In this document: piece after piece, positions 26,131 to 36,203 of the stretch
Position numbering within the stretch: position 1 is the stretch's first letter
How the letters are laid out: every line of letters starts with the position of its first letter
Assembly (NCBI GenBank): GCA_963730995.1
Contig: CAVSUB010000013.1
Location: forward strand, 310,001-374,000
Reading direction: 5' to 3'
Source of the DNA: CAVSUB01 sp963730995
GTDB lineage: Bacteria > Acidobacteriota > Vicinamibacteria > Vicinamibacterales > 2-12-FULL-66-21
Length of the DNA: 64,000 nt
The notes under the pieces: model-generated
The model's database searches: none
Seen by the model: the letters and a program-made list of their open reading frames with translations, nothing else
What the model was told of the DNA's origin: nothing
Made by a program: the position numbers and the translations under genes

Positions 26131-26355
26131 CTACTCTTCCTCTGGTTCCGTAGTCAGGAGCTCGTCGCCCCAAGGGCTGGGCTGGGGACCGGGAATGATG
26201 CCGGCGATGTCTGGATCTTCGCCGTTGTCGCTCCGGGCGCTCGGGGTCTTGCGGCTCTTGGCTTCTTCGCGTCGTCGGGTTTTTTCCTGCTGGCGCTCCT
26301 GTTTCGCGCGCTCGCGCGCGCGCTTCTGCTGAGTTACTTTGGTTCGATTCGCCAT
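26131..26355 (-). CDS. Small charged hypothetical protein
   Basis: A 74-residue protein with a lysine/arginine-rich helical first half (MANRTKVTQQKRARERAKQE...) and an acidic Pro-containing second half (GEDPDIAGIIPGPQP, ending EPEEE). It has GGGGA before the ATG and resembles small conserved MANRTKxTQ-type proteins seen in related genomes. The clean charge segregation argues for a real gene, perhaps an RNA- or ribosome-associated protein, but function is unknown. The upstream 280 bases to the dioxygenase gene contain nothing I can support. Confidence 0.6.
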   Translation of the reverse strand: MANRTKVTQQKRARERAKQERQQEKTRRREEAKSRKTPSARSDNGEDPDIAGIIPGPQPSPWGDELLTTEPEEE

Positions 26356-26637
26356 AGGCAGGTCCCCTTTCAGATCTTCGCCGCAGCGTGCAAGGTCGAC
26401 TGACGCTTCGGCTCGTCGTGCCGCGCGACGACGGCGCCCAAACGGACGTTATTCGGATCAGGCGCTCTGCCAGCATACCATGCGGCCCCAACCGTCGAGC
26501 TTAGCGGGCTTCGAAATCTTCACAATTGATATGGCGTCTTCGGGAGCGGCTGAGCATTCCTCACTTGCTCCGCCCCTGTCGATCGACCGACGCGCCGTGC
26601 GATGATCACTGAATAAGCCGACCCGGGAGGCGAAGCA

Positions 26638-27612
26638 ATGGAAGGCGTCAGAGGGCTTCATCACATCACCGCCATCGCAGGTCCAGCGCAGGAGAACCTA
26701 GACTTCTATGCCGGGATCCTCGGCATGCGGCTGGTGAAGAAGAGCGTCAACCAGGACGATCCAGGGACGTACCACCTGTTCTACGCGGACGCGGTCGGCC
26801 ATCCAGGCACAGACCTCACCTTCTTTCCCTGGGCGCAGCTTGCTCCTCCTCGCCTGGGGCACGGATTGAGCAGCGAGGTGTCCCTGGCCGTGGCGCCCGG
26901 CACGCTGGATTTCTGGGGACAGCGCCTGGAGAGTTACGGCGTGACGCTCTTTCCGATCGAATCGCGATTCGGCGAGCGCGTGCTTCCGCTCGCGGATACG
27001 CACGGCCTTCGTGTGGCGCTCGTGGAGAGCGAATCTGCGATGCGGCGGACGTTCGAGCCGTGGGAAGGCAGCCCCATTCCAGTCGCCCAACAGATCCGGG
27101 GCCTGGAAGGTGCACGCATGGTGGAGCGCGAGCTGCAGCCGACTACGCAATTCCTGACGAGTGTCCTCGGCTTCTCACCGCTTCGCGAGGAGCGCGGGTG
27201 GCATCGCTACGGAGTGCTCGACGGCTCCTCCGGCTTCTACGTCGATCTTCAGGAGGCACCGCAGCTCCGACGAGGCGCATGGGGTGTCGGAAGCATCCAC
27301 CACATCGCCTGGCGCGTCGCAGACGAAGCGCATCAGGATCATCTTCGCGCGCGGATAGACGAGGCCGGCCGCAGACCGACGCCTCCAATCGATCGGTTCT
27401 GGTTCAAATCGGTTTACTTCCTCGAGCCAGGCGGCGTCCTCTTCGAGCTCGCGACCGAGGGACCGGGATTCGCGGTGGACGAGGACCCCGCGCACCTCGG
27501 GGAGGCGCTCGTGCTGCCACCATGGCTGGAGCCGCAGCGGCCGGCGATCGTCGCTGCACTCCCGACGCTGAGCCTTCCATCGCCTGCCTCCAAACCCAGT
27601 CTGGCGGAGTGA
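26638..27612 (+). CDS. Ring-cleaving dioxygenase, MhqO/glyoxalase family
   Basis: A 324-residue double glyoxalase-fold protein. The metal site of these Fe(II) extradiol-type enzymes is visible: HHITAI at the start (His), HHIAWRV near residue 221 (His), and VLFELATEGPGF near residue 270 (Glu). The length and PVAQQIRGLEGARMVERE spacer match the hydroquinone/catechol-type MhqO-like dioxygenases. ATG at 26638 follows GGGAGG. It stands alone between unrelated genes; aromatic substrate unknown. Confidence 0.9.
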   Translation: MEGVRGLHHITAIAGPAQENLDFYAGILGMRLVKKSVNQDDPGTYHLFYADAVGHPGTDLTFFPWAQLAPPRLGHGLSSEVSLAVAPGTLDFWGQRLESYGVTLFPIESRFGERVLPLADTHGLRVALVESESAMRRTFEPWEGSPIPVAQQIRGLEGARMVERELQPTTQFLTSVLGFSPLREERGWHRYGVLDGSSGFYVDLQEAPQLRRGAWGVGSIHHIAWRVADEAHQDHLRARIDEAGRRPTPPIDRFWFKSVYFLEPGGVLFELATEGPGFAVDEDPAHLGEALVLPPWLEPQRPAIVAALPTLSLPSPASKPSLAE

Positions 27613-27759
27613 CTCGCCGGCGCTGAGTAAGAAACGGAGTCATTCCGAAGGCGGTTGTCGCCATCGAGCAGGCCCGAGCGCAGCGACTCGCCAAAATGGA
27701 CCGTGGCGGTGAAAAGGACCGGCGGTTGTAAGAATGCGGACGGTGCGGCGTCGCGGCCC

Positions 27760-28797
<1,038 letters not shown>

Positions 28798-28822
<25 letters not shown>

Positions 28823-29712
28823 TCTTCGAATTCCTCGCGAGCGGTCTCCACGAAGCTGTGCACGACCCGCCGCTCGACGATGGTCTTCAAGACCAGCGTG
28901 ACGAGCGCGAGTGAGGCCAGCAGCGACGACACGGCAAATGCCGCCTGAAACGCGTACTCGTTGTAGAGAATCTCGACGTGGAGCGGCAGCGTGTTCGTCA
29001 GGCCGCGGATCTTGCCCGAGACGACGGAGACGGCACCGAACTCACCCATCGCGCGCGCGTTGCAGAGGATGACGCCGTAGAGCAGCCCCCACTTGATGTT
29101 CGGCAGTGTCACGCGCAGAAAAATCTGGAGGCCGCTCGCGCCCAGCACGCGCGCGGCTTCTTCCTCCTCGGTTCCCGCCGCTTCCATTACGGGAATGATC
29201 TCGCGCGCGACGAACGGAAACGAGACGAAGACCGTTGCCAGCACGATTCCGGGAACCGCGAACACGACCTTGAGGCCGTGATCCATCATCCACGGGCCAA
29301 GCAGGCCCTGCCGCCCGAAGAGCAGGACGAACACCATTCCCGAAATCACCGGCGACACCGCGAACGGAAGGTCGATGAGCGTCGTCAGCAGGTTCTTGCC
29401 GGGGAAATCGAACTTTGCGATGGCCCATCCGGCGCAGATGCCGAACACGAGGTTCGCAGGGCACGGCGATGCCGCTGCGAGGAGCGTCAGCTCGAGCGCC
29501 GCGATCGCGTCGGGGTTCCGGATCGCCGCAGCATAGGCGGCCCACCCATTGGAGAATGCCTCCGTGAAGACGAGGGCCAGGGGCAAGACCAGGAAAAGCA
29601 CGAGGAAGGCCAGCACGACGGCGATGAGAAGCCAGCGCAGCCATGCCGGCTCCGACAAATGGCGGGTGCGCGGCGCGCCACGTCGAATCCGGAGTTGGAC
29701 GGCACCAGCCAT
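28798..29712 (-). CDS. cysW: Sulfate ABC transporter permease CysW
   Basis: A 304-residue inner-membrane permease with about six helices and the ABC-permease EAA loop (MEAAGTEEEEAARVLGASGLQIFLRVTLP). Family features include LPFAVSPVISGMVFVLLFGRQG and MGEFGAVSVVSGKIRGLTNTLPL. It pairs with CysT in the sulfate/thiosulfate importer. Intact, unlike its neighbours; the last codons overlap the start of cysA by 25 bases. ATG at 29712. Confidence 0.93.
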
Positions 29713-29716
29713 ATGT

Positions 29717-30552
29717 TCAGTTCGCCAGATTGCGGCCGCTCCAGTGCTGCAACGCGTTGATCGCCAGGAGCAGCAGGAATGACATCGTCAGCATGACGAG
29801 CGCGATCGCCGTCGCGCCCGCGTAGTCGAACTGCTCCAGCTTCGTGATGATGAGTAGCGGCGAGATCTCGGTCAGCATCGGCATGTTGCCGGAAATGAAC
29901 ACGACCGACCCGTACTCGCCGACCGCCCGCGCGAATGCCAGCGCGAATCCGGTCAGCCAGGCCGGAAACAGATACGGCAGGATCACGCGGACCACGACGT
30001 GGAAGCGGCTGGCGCCCAGGCTCGTCGCAGCTTCCTCGACCTCCGGATCGAGATCTTCGATGACGGGTTGAAGCGTCCGAACGACGAACGGCAGGCCGAT
30101 GAAGATGAGCGCGATCGTGACGCCGAGCGGCGTGTAGGCGACCTTGATGCCGTATCCGTCGAGTGGCCGGCCCAGCCAGCCGTTTGGCGCGTAGAGGCCG
30201 TCAAGCGTGATGCCCGCCACCGCCGTCGGCAGCGCGAACGGCAGGTCGATCAGCGCGTCGACCAGCCGCCTGCCAGGAAAGTCGTATCGCACCAGCACCC
30301 ACGCCGCGAGCGCGCCGAACACGGCGTTTACGCAGGGCTGCGATCAGCGATGCACCGACACTCAGCCGATAGGACGCCACGACCCGCGGATCGGTGATCG
30401 TGTTCCAGATGGTGTCCCAGGACGACGTGGCCGTCTTGAGGGGCAGCGTAGACAAGCGGCACCAGCACGATCAGAACCAGGTACAGGATCGTGAAGCCCA
30501 TCGTCAGGCGGAACCCCGGCAGCACGCGGCGGCGGCCGGATTTTCTACTCAA
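29717..30552 (-). CDS. cysT: Sulfate ABC transporter permease CysT, frame interrupted twice
   Basis: About 277 residues after removing two single-base insertions (near 30453 and 30332). N-terminal frame: RRVLPGFRLTMGFTILYLVLIVLVPL; middle frame: STLPLKTATSSWDTIWNTITDPRVVASYRLSVGAS; last frame: VFGALAAWVLVRYDFPGRRLVDALIDLPFALPTAVAGI and the EAA loop EEAATSLGASRFHVVVRVILP. All pieces match CysT. The start is a TTG at 30552, just after the sbp stop; an internal ATG at 30501 is possible. Two shifts in one gene make assembly error likely. Confidence 0.88.
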
Positions 30553-30561
30553 GTGCGCATC

Positions 30562-31566
30562 CTATCGCCGTGCCCCCGGCTTGTAGATCTGGTCGAACGT
30601 GCCGCCGTCGGCGAAGTGGGTCTTCTGCGCGGTCTGCCATCCGCCGAACGCCTCGTCAATGGTGAAGAGTTTCAGGCTCGCGAACTGGCCCTGGTATTTG
30701 GCCGCGACCTTGGCATCGCGTGGCCGGTAGTGATGCTTCGCGGCGATCTCCTGTCCCTCGGGCGAATAGAGATACTGCAGGTACGCCTCCGCGACCGCGC
30801 GGGTCTTCTTTCTGTCCACGTTCTTGTCGACCACCGCGACCGGCGGCTCGGCGAGAATGCTGATCGACGGCGTCACGACCTCGACCTTGTCCTTCGCCTC
30901 CTCGAGCGCCAGGTAGGCCTCGTTCTCCCACGCCAGCAGCACGTCGCCGATCCCGCGCTGTACGAACGTCGTGGTCGCGCCGCGCGCGCCCGAGTCGAGC
31001 ACGGGGACGTTGCGGAACAACTGCGAGATGAACTCTCGCGCCTTGGCGTCGCTTCCGCCGTTCTGCCGCTTCGCGTACTCCCACGCCGCGAGGTAGTTCC
31101 AGCGCGCGCCGCCGGACGTCTTCGGGTTTGGCGTGATGACCGCAATGCCCGGTTTCACCAGGTCGCCCCAGTCCTTGATCCCCTTTGGATTGCCTTTGCG
31201 CACCAGGAAGACAATCGTGGAGGTGTAGGGCGCGCTGTTTTGCGGCAGGCGCTTCTGCCATCCCTGGTTGATCAGGCCGCTTTGCTGCACGGCATCGATG
31301 TCGTACGCGAGCGCGAGCGTCACGACGTCGGCTTCGAGGCCGTCGATGACGGCCCGCGCCTGTCCGCCGGAGCCGCCGTGGGACTGCTGCACGGTCACCT
31401 TCTGGTTCGACTTGGTCTGCCAGAACTTGACGAAGGCGGCGTTGAAGTCTGCGTACAGCTCACGCGTCGGGTCGTACGACACGTTGAGCAGCGTTTGAGA
31501 GAACGCCGGAGCCGCAAGTGCCAGCACCAGCGCACTCACTCCCGCAAGACGTGCCAGGATTCTCAT
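30562..31566 (-). CDS. sbp: Sulfate-binding periplasmic protein
   Basis: A 334-residue substrate-binding protein with signal peptide (MRILARLAGVSALVLALAAPAFSQ) and the sulfate-binding family core: NVSYDPTRELYADFNAAF, QSHGGSGGQARAVIDGLEADVVTLALAYDID, NPKTSGGARWNYLAAWEYA, and EIAAKHHYRPRDAKV. It delivers sulfate or thiosulfate to CysTWA, encoded directly downstream. The ATG at 31566 lies 58 bases after the porin stop. Confidence 0.95.
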   Translation of the reverse strand: MRILARLAGVSALVLALAAPAFSQTLLNVSYDPTRELYADFNAAFVKFWQTKSNQKVTVQQSHGGSGGQARAVIDGLEADVVTLALAYDIDAVQQSGLINQGWQKRLPQNSAPYTSTIVFLVRKGNPKGIKDWGDLVKPGIAVITPNPKTSGGARWNYLAAWEYAKRQNGGSDAKAREFISQLFRNVPVLDSGARGATTTFVQRGIGDVLLAWENEAYLALEEAKDKVEVVTPSISILAEPPVAVVDKNVDRKKTRAVAEAYLQYLYSPEGQEIAAKHHYRPRDAKVAAKYQGQFASLKLFTIDEAFGGWQTAQKTHFADGGTFDQIYKPGARR

Positions 31567-31624
31567 CGCAATCTCTCCACGCCCATTTTCCGGTCCGCAC
31601 GTGCACCAACCATCCGCGATCCTT

Positions 31625-32941
31625 TCAGAAGCTGACCTGTGCCCGGAACGCGATCGCGTTCTCCGCCTGACGCGCGGCGAGGTCGTCGGGGTCGAAGTCG
31701 ATCCGTTCGAAGTTCACCAAGTACCGGAAATTCGGATTCAGATACCAGTTCAAGCCGAGAGTCCAGGCCTTGGCTTCGCGACTCGACCCTTCGGTCGCCA
31801 GGCCAAGCGTGACTGCCTCTTCGTCGGCGAACAGCGCATGGTACCGGGCGGCAACCTGAAGCGCACCCAGGTGACCGTTGCCGAAATCGAAGTTGTGCAG
31901 AGGCCGCACGCCGCGCTCCGTCACCCTGTCACCCCCGGTAAGGACGAACGAGCCCGCGATCTGCCACGCCTCGTGCGAAATCTCGCGGCGTACCGTTGCC
32001 TTGCGCATGGGCACATTGGTGTGGACGTACTCCGCAATCGCCCCGAATCGTTTGAAGTAGTACGAGGCCTGAGGAGAATATCGATTCAACCGGCCGTCCG
32101 CCGTCGCGCCAGCGTAGCTGAGAAACGTCCGCAGGAGGGATGGCGTCCGGATACTCGCGAGTGTGCCAGTCTGATTTCCCGTCGTCCCTGCGACCGCGAT
32201 CGTCAGGCCGCTCGCGGGGCGTGGCTTGTCCGCAGTCGTAGAGGCCGGACCAAACGGCCTGATCACGATACGGCCGACCAGGTCCTTGCCGTCGTTCGTG
32301 TCGACGTCGCCGCTTCCGCCATCGGTGACGCCGTTCAAGACGGCGGCGGCGTAGCTGACGATGCCGCCGGGAATCTCGCCGAACACCTGGACGCCGACGT
32401 CACGATTGGGTACGAGCGCGGTCGGGAGCCCGCGCTCCACGAACAAGAGAGTTCCGGCGGACGTGAGCCGCTCGAGCCCGAACGGGGTCTTGCCCTTTCC
32501 AATCCGTACGATGAACGCTGGCGAGAACCGGGTATCGAAATAGGCGTCCTGCAGCACGAGTGTGCCGCCTGCGAAATCGGGATTCAGAAAGAACTCGAAC
32601 CTCTGGGCGATGCGTCCGCGCAGCTGAGGTCTGATGCGACGGAGTGCAAACGTGTCGACCAGTTCTCCGTCATCGTCGCCCGCATCGAAGCGGCCATCTG
32701 CCTGCAGGAGCAGGCCGAACTGCAGACGATAGTCACCGGTTGGCGACTGGATGACGAAGCCGTCCTCGCCGGCAGAAACGATTGGCGGCCCCGGATCGGT
32801 GTGCTTCGCGTCCGGGTCGGGCGATTGCGACGAAGCCAGGCTCGAGGTGAAGAGAAGCATGCCGATGGCGACGATGGCGACACCTCTGCGCGACCGCGCC
32901 AGCGCGCGTCGACCTGTATTCAAATTCGCAGGACGATCCAT
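31625..32941 (-). CDS. OprO/OprP-type porin
   Basis: About 438 residues with a signal peptide (GVAIVAIGMLLFTSSLASSQ) and the anion-selective phosphate-porin family layout: YRLQFGLLLQADGRFD, RRIRPQLRGRIAQRFEFFLNPDF, QDAYFDTRFSPAFIVRIGKGKTPFGLERL, and a C-terminal FRAQVSF with terminal aromatic residue. As the first gene of the sulfate operon it probably admits sulfate or other oxyanions. The ATG at 32941 is used; an in-frame GTG at 32968 is possible. Confidence 0.85.
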   Translation of the reverse strand: MDRPANLNTGRRALARSRRGVAIVAIGMLLFTSSLASSQSPDPDAKHTDPGPPIVSAGEDGFVIQSPTGDYRLQFGLLLQADGRFDAGDDDGELVDTFALRRIRPQLRGRIAQRFEFFLNPDFAGGTLVLQDAYFDTRFSPAFIVRIGKGKTPFGLERLTSAGTLLFVERGLPTALVPNRDVGVQVFGEIPGGIVSYAAAVLNGVTDGGSGDVDTNDGKDLVGRIVIRPFGPASTTADKPRPASGLTIAVAGTTGNQTGTLASIRTPSLLRTFLSYAGATADGRLNRYSPQASYYFKRFGAIAEYVHTNVPMRKATVRREISHEAWQIAGSFVLTGGDRVTERGVRPLHNFDFGNGHLGALQVAARYHALFADEEAVTLGLATEGSSREAKAWTLGLNWYLNPNFRYLVNFERIDFDPDDLAARQAENAIAFRAQVSF

Positions 32942-33169
32942 CGAAAACAAGATTCTCCTGAGCGGCACACGACAACCGGGCGTCCGCCCGTCGAGGCGAA
33001 GAGCTATCAGCAGCTTGAGATAAAGAGCCGACGAGCGAGCAGGAGGAGAAGACGGTGGGAAAAAACGTCGTGGGACCTCTCACCTGGAAGCTGTCGGCAC
33101 GATACACCCGCACCGACACGTGTGCCGGCAGGAGCATCGACAACAGCAACAGGGAGAGCTCATGAGCTA

Positions 33170-33204
33170 TTGGTATTTCTACCAACAGGGGCAGGGGGTG
33201 TCAA
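33170..33204 (-). promoter_or_regulatory. Predicted sigma-70 promoter with palindromic operator for the porin/sulfate operon
   Basis: On the minus strand TTGACA (33199-33204) is followed after exactly 17 bases by TAGAAA (33176-33181), a near-consensus -35/-10 pair. The -10 overlaps a perfect 16-bp palindrome TTGGTA-GAAA-TACCAA (33170-33185). Spacing and overlap fit a repressor operator, plausibly responding to sulfur status. It is also near the divergent metallo-beta-lactamase-fold gene. Confidence 0.6.
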
Positions 33205-33215
33205 GGTAAGGTTCT

Positions 33216-34157
33216 ATGATGACGATCTTCTCAGCGATTTCGGCGTCTCTGCTCATCCTTGCGATTGGCGCTCCGGCGTCGGGGCAACCGACCGAGCCTC
33301 CGCCGCCTCCGCTCGTCAAGGAGAACGCAACCGTCAAGCTGTCCGATCACGTCTACGTCATCCCGGACGGCAACGTCGGTGGCGTGCCGAACGTCGGGAT
33401 CATCGTGGGAAGCAAGGGCACGTTGATTGTCGATACCGGCCTCGGGCCGAGGAACATGGAGACCGTGCTCCGCGAAACGGCGAAGGTCAGCCGGAATGCC
33501 GATCTCTACCTGGTGGCCACGCACTTCCACCCCGAGCACGCCGGAGGCTCATCGGCCCTTCCTGCAAACGCGAAGTTCATCGTCGCTCGCGTCCAGCAGC
33601 AGGACATCGAGGAGCTCGGCCCTGGGATGATGAAGACGTTCGCCGGCATGTCGCCCCTCCATGCGGAGCTCCTGAACAACGTCCAGTTTCGAAAACCCGA
33701 CCTGCTATTCGACACCGAGTACCGCCTGGATCTCGGCGGCGTGAACGTCGTGTTCCGCGCTCTTGGACCGACGCACACCCGCGGCGACACGATCGTGTTC
33801 GTCGAACAGGACCGCGTGCTCTTTGCGGGCGATATCGTGATGAGCCAGCGCTTCCTGGCGTTCGGCGCGCAGTCGAGCGGCGAGACCTGGCTGAAAGTCC
33901 TCGACCAGCTCGAAGCCCTCCGACCCGAACGCATCGTCCCGAGCCACGGCGTGATGGGCGGCGAGAGCCTGATCGCGCGGCAGCGCACGGTGCTCATGCA
34001 GGTTCGGACACGCGTCGGTGAGTTGAAGGCACAGGGACTGTCGGCTGACAACGTCGCCTCGACGGTGACGTCGGAGCTGCAGGCGAAGTATCCCTCCTGG
34101 ACGACGCCGAACCGCGTCGGGGCGGCGGCACGGTCGTTCTATTCAGAGGTGAAGTAG
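33216..34157 (+). CDS. Secreted metallo-beta-lactamase-fold hydrolase
   Basis: A 313-residue MBL-fold protein with signal peptide (SAISASLLILAIGAPASGQ). Metal ligands: THFHPEHAGG near residue 100 (HxHxEH, where most members have HxHxDH), THTRGDT near 185, GDIVM near 206, and PSHG near 243. Similar proteins are called quinoprotein-relay zinc hydrolases. ATG at 33216 or 33219. Divergent from the sulfate operon; substrate unknown. Confidence 0.85.
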   Translation: MMTIFSAISASLLILAIGAPASGQPTEPPPPPLVKENATVKLSDHVYVIPDGNVGGVPNVGIIVGSKGTLIVDTGLGPRNMETVLRETAKVSRNADLYLVATHFHPEHAGGSSALPANAKFIVARVQQQDIEELGPGMMKTFAGMSPLHAELLNNVQFRKPDLLFDTEYRLDLGGVNVVFRALGPTHTRGDTIVFVEQDRVLFAGDIVMSQRFLAFGAQSSGETWLKVLDQLEALRPERIVPSHGVMGGESLIARQRTVLMQVRTRVGELKAQGLSADNVASTVTSELQAKYPSWTTPNRVGAAARSFYSEVK

Positions 34158-34334
34158 GCGCGATTCGCCTGCTGGGAGGAGTGCTCTCAGCGTTCGAAGC
34201 TCAAACCCGTCAGCCGCGCTTTCCCATGGCTCGAATCGTTTTCTCGGACTCCGGATCGGCCGGAAAGAACGTCTCTATCCGAAAGTCGCATCCTGACCCT
34301 CAACGCGTTCTCGACAGCCGGCTGCGCCCTCGCG

Positions 34335-34660
34335 ATGCTCCTCGGGCGAGGGTTTCTGTACTCCCTGTTCGGCTCGAGCTCGCCGATGTTGTTCGACGTC
34401 CTGGCCGTTGGCCTCCTGGCCTACGCCGCGGCGTTGTGGTTCGTTTCGCGGCAGGAATCGATCAGCCCGCGGTCCCTGCTCGCATTCGCGCTCGTAGACG
34501 ACGCCTGGGTTGTCGGAAGTGTGATCGCCCTGGAATTGTTCTGGGCGGACATGGCGCCCGTCGCCAGGATCTTGACGATCGGCGTGGCTTTGGTCGTTGC
34601 GGTCTCGCCCTCCTGCAGTTCCGTGCGGCCGGTTGGTGGGCCGCATTGCGGACGGCTTGA
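34335..34660 (+). CDS. Small multi-helix membrane protein, probably frameshifted
   Basis: About 108 residues after allowing one missing base near 34604. Hydrophobic helices: LFDVLAVGLLAYAAALWFV, AWVVGSVIALELFW, and VARILTIGVALVVAV, then in the other frame LALLQFRAAGWWAALRTA. The uninterrupted frame would otherwise run into the SGNH hydrolase 700 bases downstream. The upstream start is uncertain; an N-terminal helix coded without a start codon between 34260 and 34334 may belong to it. Family not recognised. Confidence 0.5.
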
Positions 34661-34721
34661 CGACGGCGGGGGACGCTCCAAACGTTGCTCGACCGCAGTA
34701 GCATGGCTGCGGAGAAACCCG

Positions 34722-36110
34722 ATGCGTCGCCTGAGCGCCCTCGCCCTCGCTGCCTGTGTTCTCGCGAGCATTCCCGGAGTGCTCGCGAGACAGGCGGTCC
34801 AGCCAGCTCCCATCCGGAAGATTGCGATCTTCGGCTCCTCAGTGGCGAACGGGACCGGTGACGAATCGGGACAAGAAGGCTACGCCGGGCTGCTTCGCGC
34901 GCTGCTCGAGCGACGCGGCTGGGAGATCGTGAACAGGTCGCGGGGCGGCGACAACACGAAGCTGCTGATGTCGCGCTTCGCGCCGAACGGCGAGGCGGAA
35001 CCAGGCACACGGTTCCTGCTGCCCGTCGAGCCAGGGTACGTCCTGATTGCTTTGTCCCTGGGCAACGAGGGCATACGCGCGGCCGAGGGCACGGCAGCAA
35101 AGGACGCGCTCTTCGAACAGTTCACACACGGCATCAAGGCGTTGGTCGATCGGAGCCGCTCTGAACGGATCGTTCCGGTCGTGACGCTCTGCTACACGCG
35201 GAACGACTTCACCGACGTGGAGTACAGCTATACACGCCGCGTGAACGCCGCTATCAACGAGTGGGATGTGCCGAGCGTCAACCTGCTCGGCGCCGTCGAC
35301 GATGGGACCGGCAAGTGGGTGAATGGTTTCTGGTGGGACAGCCTGCACCCGAACGCGGCCGGCCACGCGGAGCTCGCGGCGACGTTCGTCCCGTCGCTGT
35401 TCGATGCCCTCGAGCGTGGGAAGCCGTTGCCGCGGCGACCTGAGGGCGTCCGGTTCGCGCGCCTTGCCGGCGGAGCTCTGACGTTTGCTCCTGATGCGCC
35501 GATGCATCCGTTCGCCTTCGCGATGACGGTCCGAACCACCGGCGACGGGACGATTGCGCGGGTGACAGGGACCACTCTTGTTCCGACGACAAGCACGAAA
35601 ACGGTCACGCGAACCGGGCAGCCGCCGGTGACCATCGCGTCGACCACCCTCACGAACGGGGATCCGGCGGCCGGCTCATTCGGAATCCGACGAGGCGTGT
35701 GGACCTATACCTCCACCCGAGGAGAATCGATCGCATCGTCCGTGCCCGCGGATACGCGATGGCACCAGCTGCTCGTCAGTCACTACACAGCGCGAGGAGA
35801 ATCGCTCTTCTTCGTGGACGGCATTCTCGCCGGTCGCGCCCGGGAGCAGTTCGCGCCGGCCGGCTTCGTCGTCGGAGGCCCGGCGCCGACGAGACGGATG
35901 GACGTCCGGGACGTCCTGATCTATCGCTCCGCACTCAACGCGGACGAAGCGGCGACGCTGTGGAAGGGAGGCTTGCTCCAGGCCAGCCTCGAGGTCTATT
36001 CGCCGCTCGCCGATCGCCAATTCGTCAAGGGCGAGCCTGTCGAGAATCGCGCGCAGAGCCTGTCGGAACTCAAGCTCGAAGCCGGCGCGGCCCTGCCGGG
36101 CGTGAGATGA
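34722..36110 (+). CDS. SGNH/GDSL hydrolase with C-terminal LamG-like domain
   Basis: A 462-residue secreted protein. Signal peptide MRRLSALALAACVLASIPGVLA, then an SGNH hydrolase: block I FGSSVANGTGD, block II with SRGGDNTKL, block III SLGNEG, and block V DSLHPNAAGH (catalytic Asp-His). Residues about 260-460 form a concanavalin/LamG-like beta-sandwich (GGALTFAPDAPMHPFAFAM, RWHQLLVSHYTARGESLFFVDG). Probably an esterase or carbohydrate deacetylase. The in-frame region back to 34335 belongs to another protein. Confidence 0.88.
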   Translation: MRRLSALALAACVLASIPGVLARQAVQPAPIRKIAIFGSSVANGTGDESGQEGYAGLLRALLERRGWEIVNRSRGGDNTKLLMSRFAPNGEAEPGTRFLLPVEPGYVLIALSLGNEGIRAAEGTAAKDALFEQFTHGIKALVDRSRSERIVPVVTLCYTRNDFTDVEYSYTRRVNAAINEWDVPSVNLLGAVDDGTGKWVNGFWWDSLHPNAAGHAELAATFVPSLFDALERGKPLPRRPEGVRFARLAGGALTFAPDAPMHPFAFAMTVRTTGDGTIARVTGTTLVPTTSTKTVTRTGQPPVTIASTTLTNGDPAAGSFGIRRGVWTYTSTRGESIASSVPADTRWHQLLVSHYTARGESLFFVDGILAGRAREQFAPAGFVVGGPAPTRRMDVRDVLIYRSALNADEAATLWKGGLLQASLEVYSPLADRQFVKGEPVENRAQSLSELKLEAGAALPGVR

Positions 36111-36116
36111 GGCCGA

Positions 36117-36185
36117 CTCCTCCGCCCGCAAAGCCTTGAGCGGATCTACCCGTGCGGCACGCCGCGCGGGAATCGCGCAAGCCAA
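36117..36185 (-). pseudogene. Remnant of an ADOP/FtsX-type permease C-terminus
   Basis: The minus strand encodes ACAIPARRAARVDPLKALRAE, the nearly invariant final residues of MacB/FtsX-like ADOP permeases, but nothing upstream resembles the rest of such a protein. It appears to be the 3' stub of a deleted permease, wedged between the SGNH hydrolase and adenylate kinase genes. Confidence 0.55.
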
Positions 36186-36203
36186 GCCGTCGGATTCGCT
36201 GGC

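Noticed and set aside
25946..26403. Two overlapping plus-strand frames around the small charged gene
   Set aside because: They lack ribosome sites and family similarity and run opposite to the better-supported 74-residue gene.
35676..36185. Minus-strand frame over the end of the SGNH hydrolase
   Set aside because: Only its first 23 residues resemble a permease C-terminus; the rest is antisense to the hydrolase.
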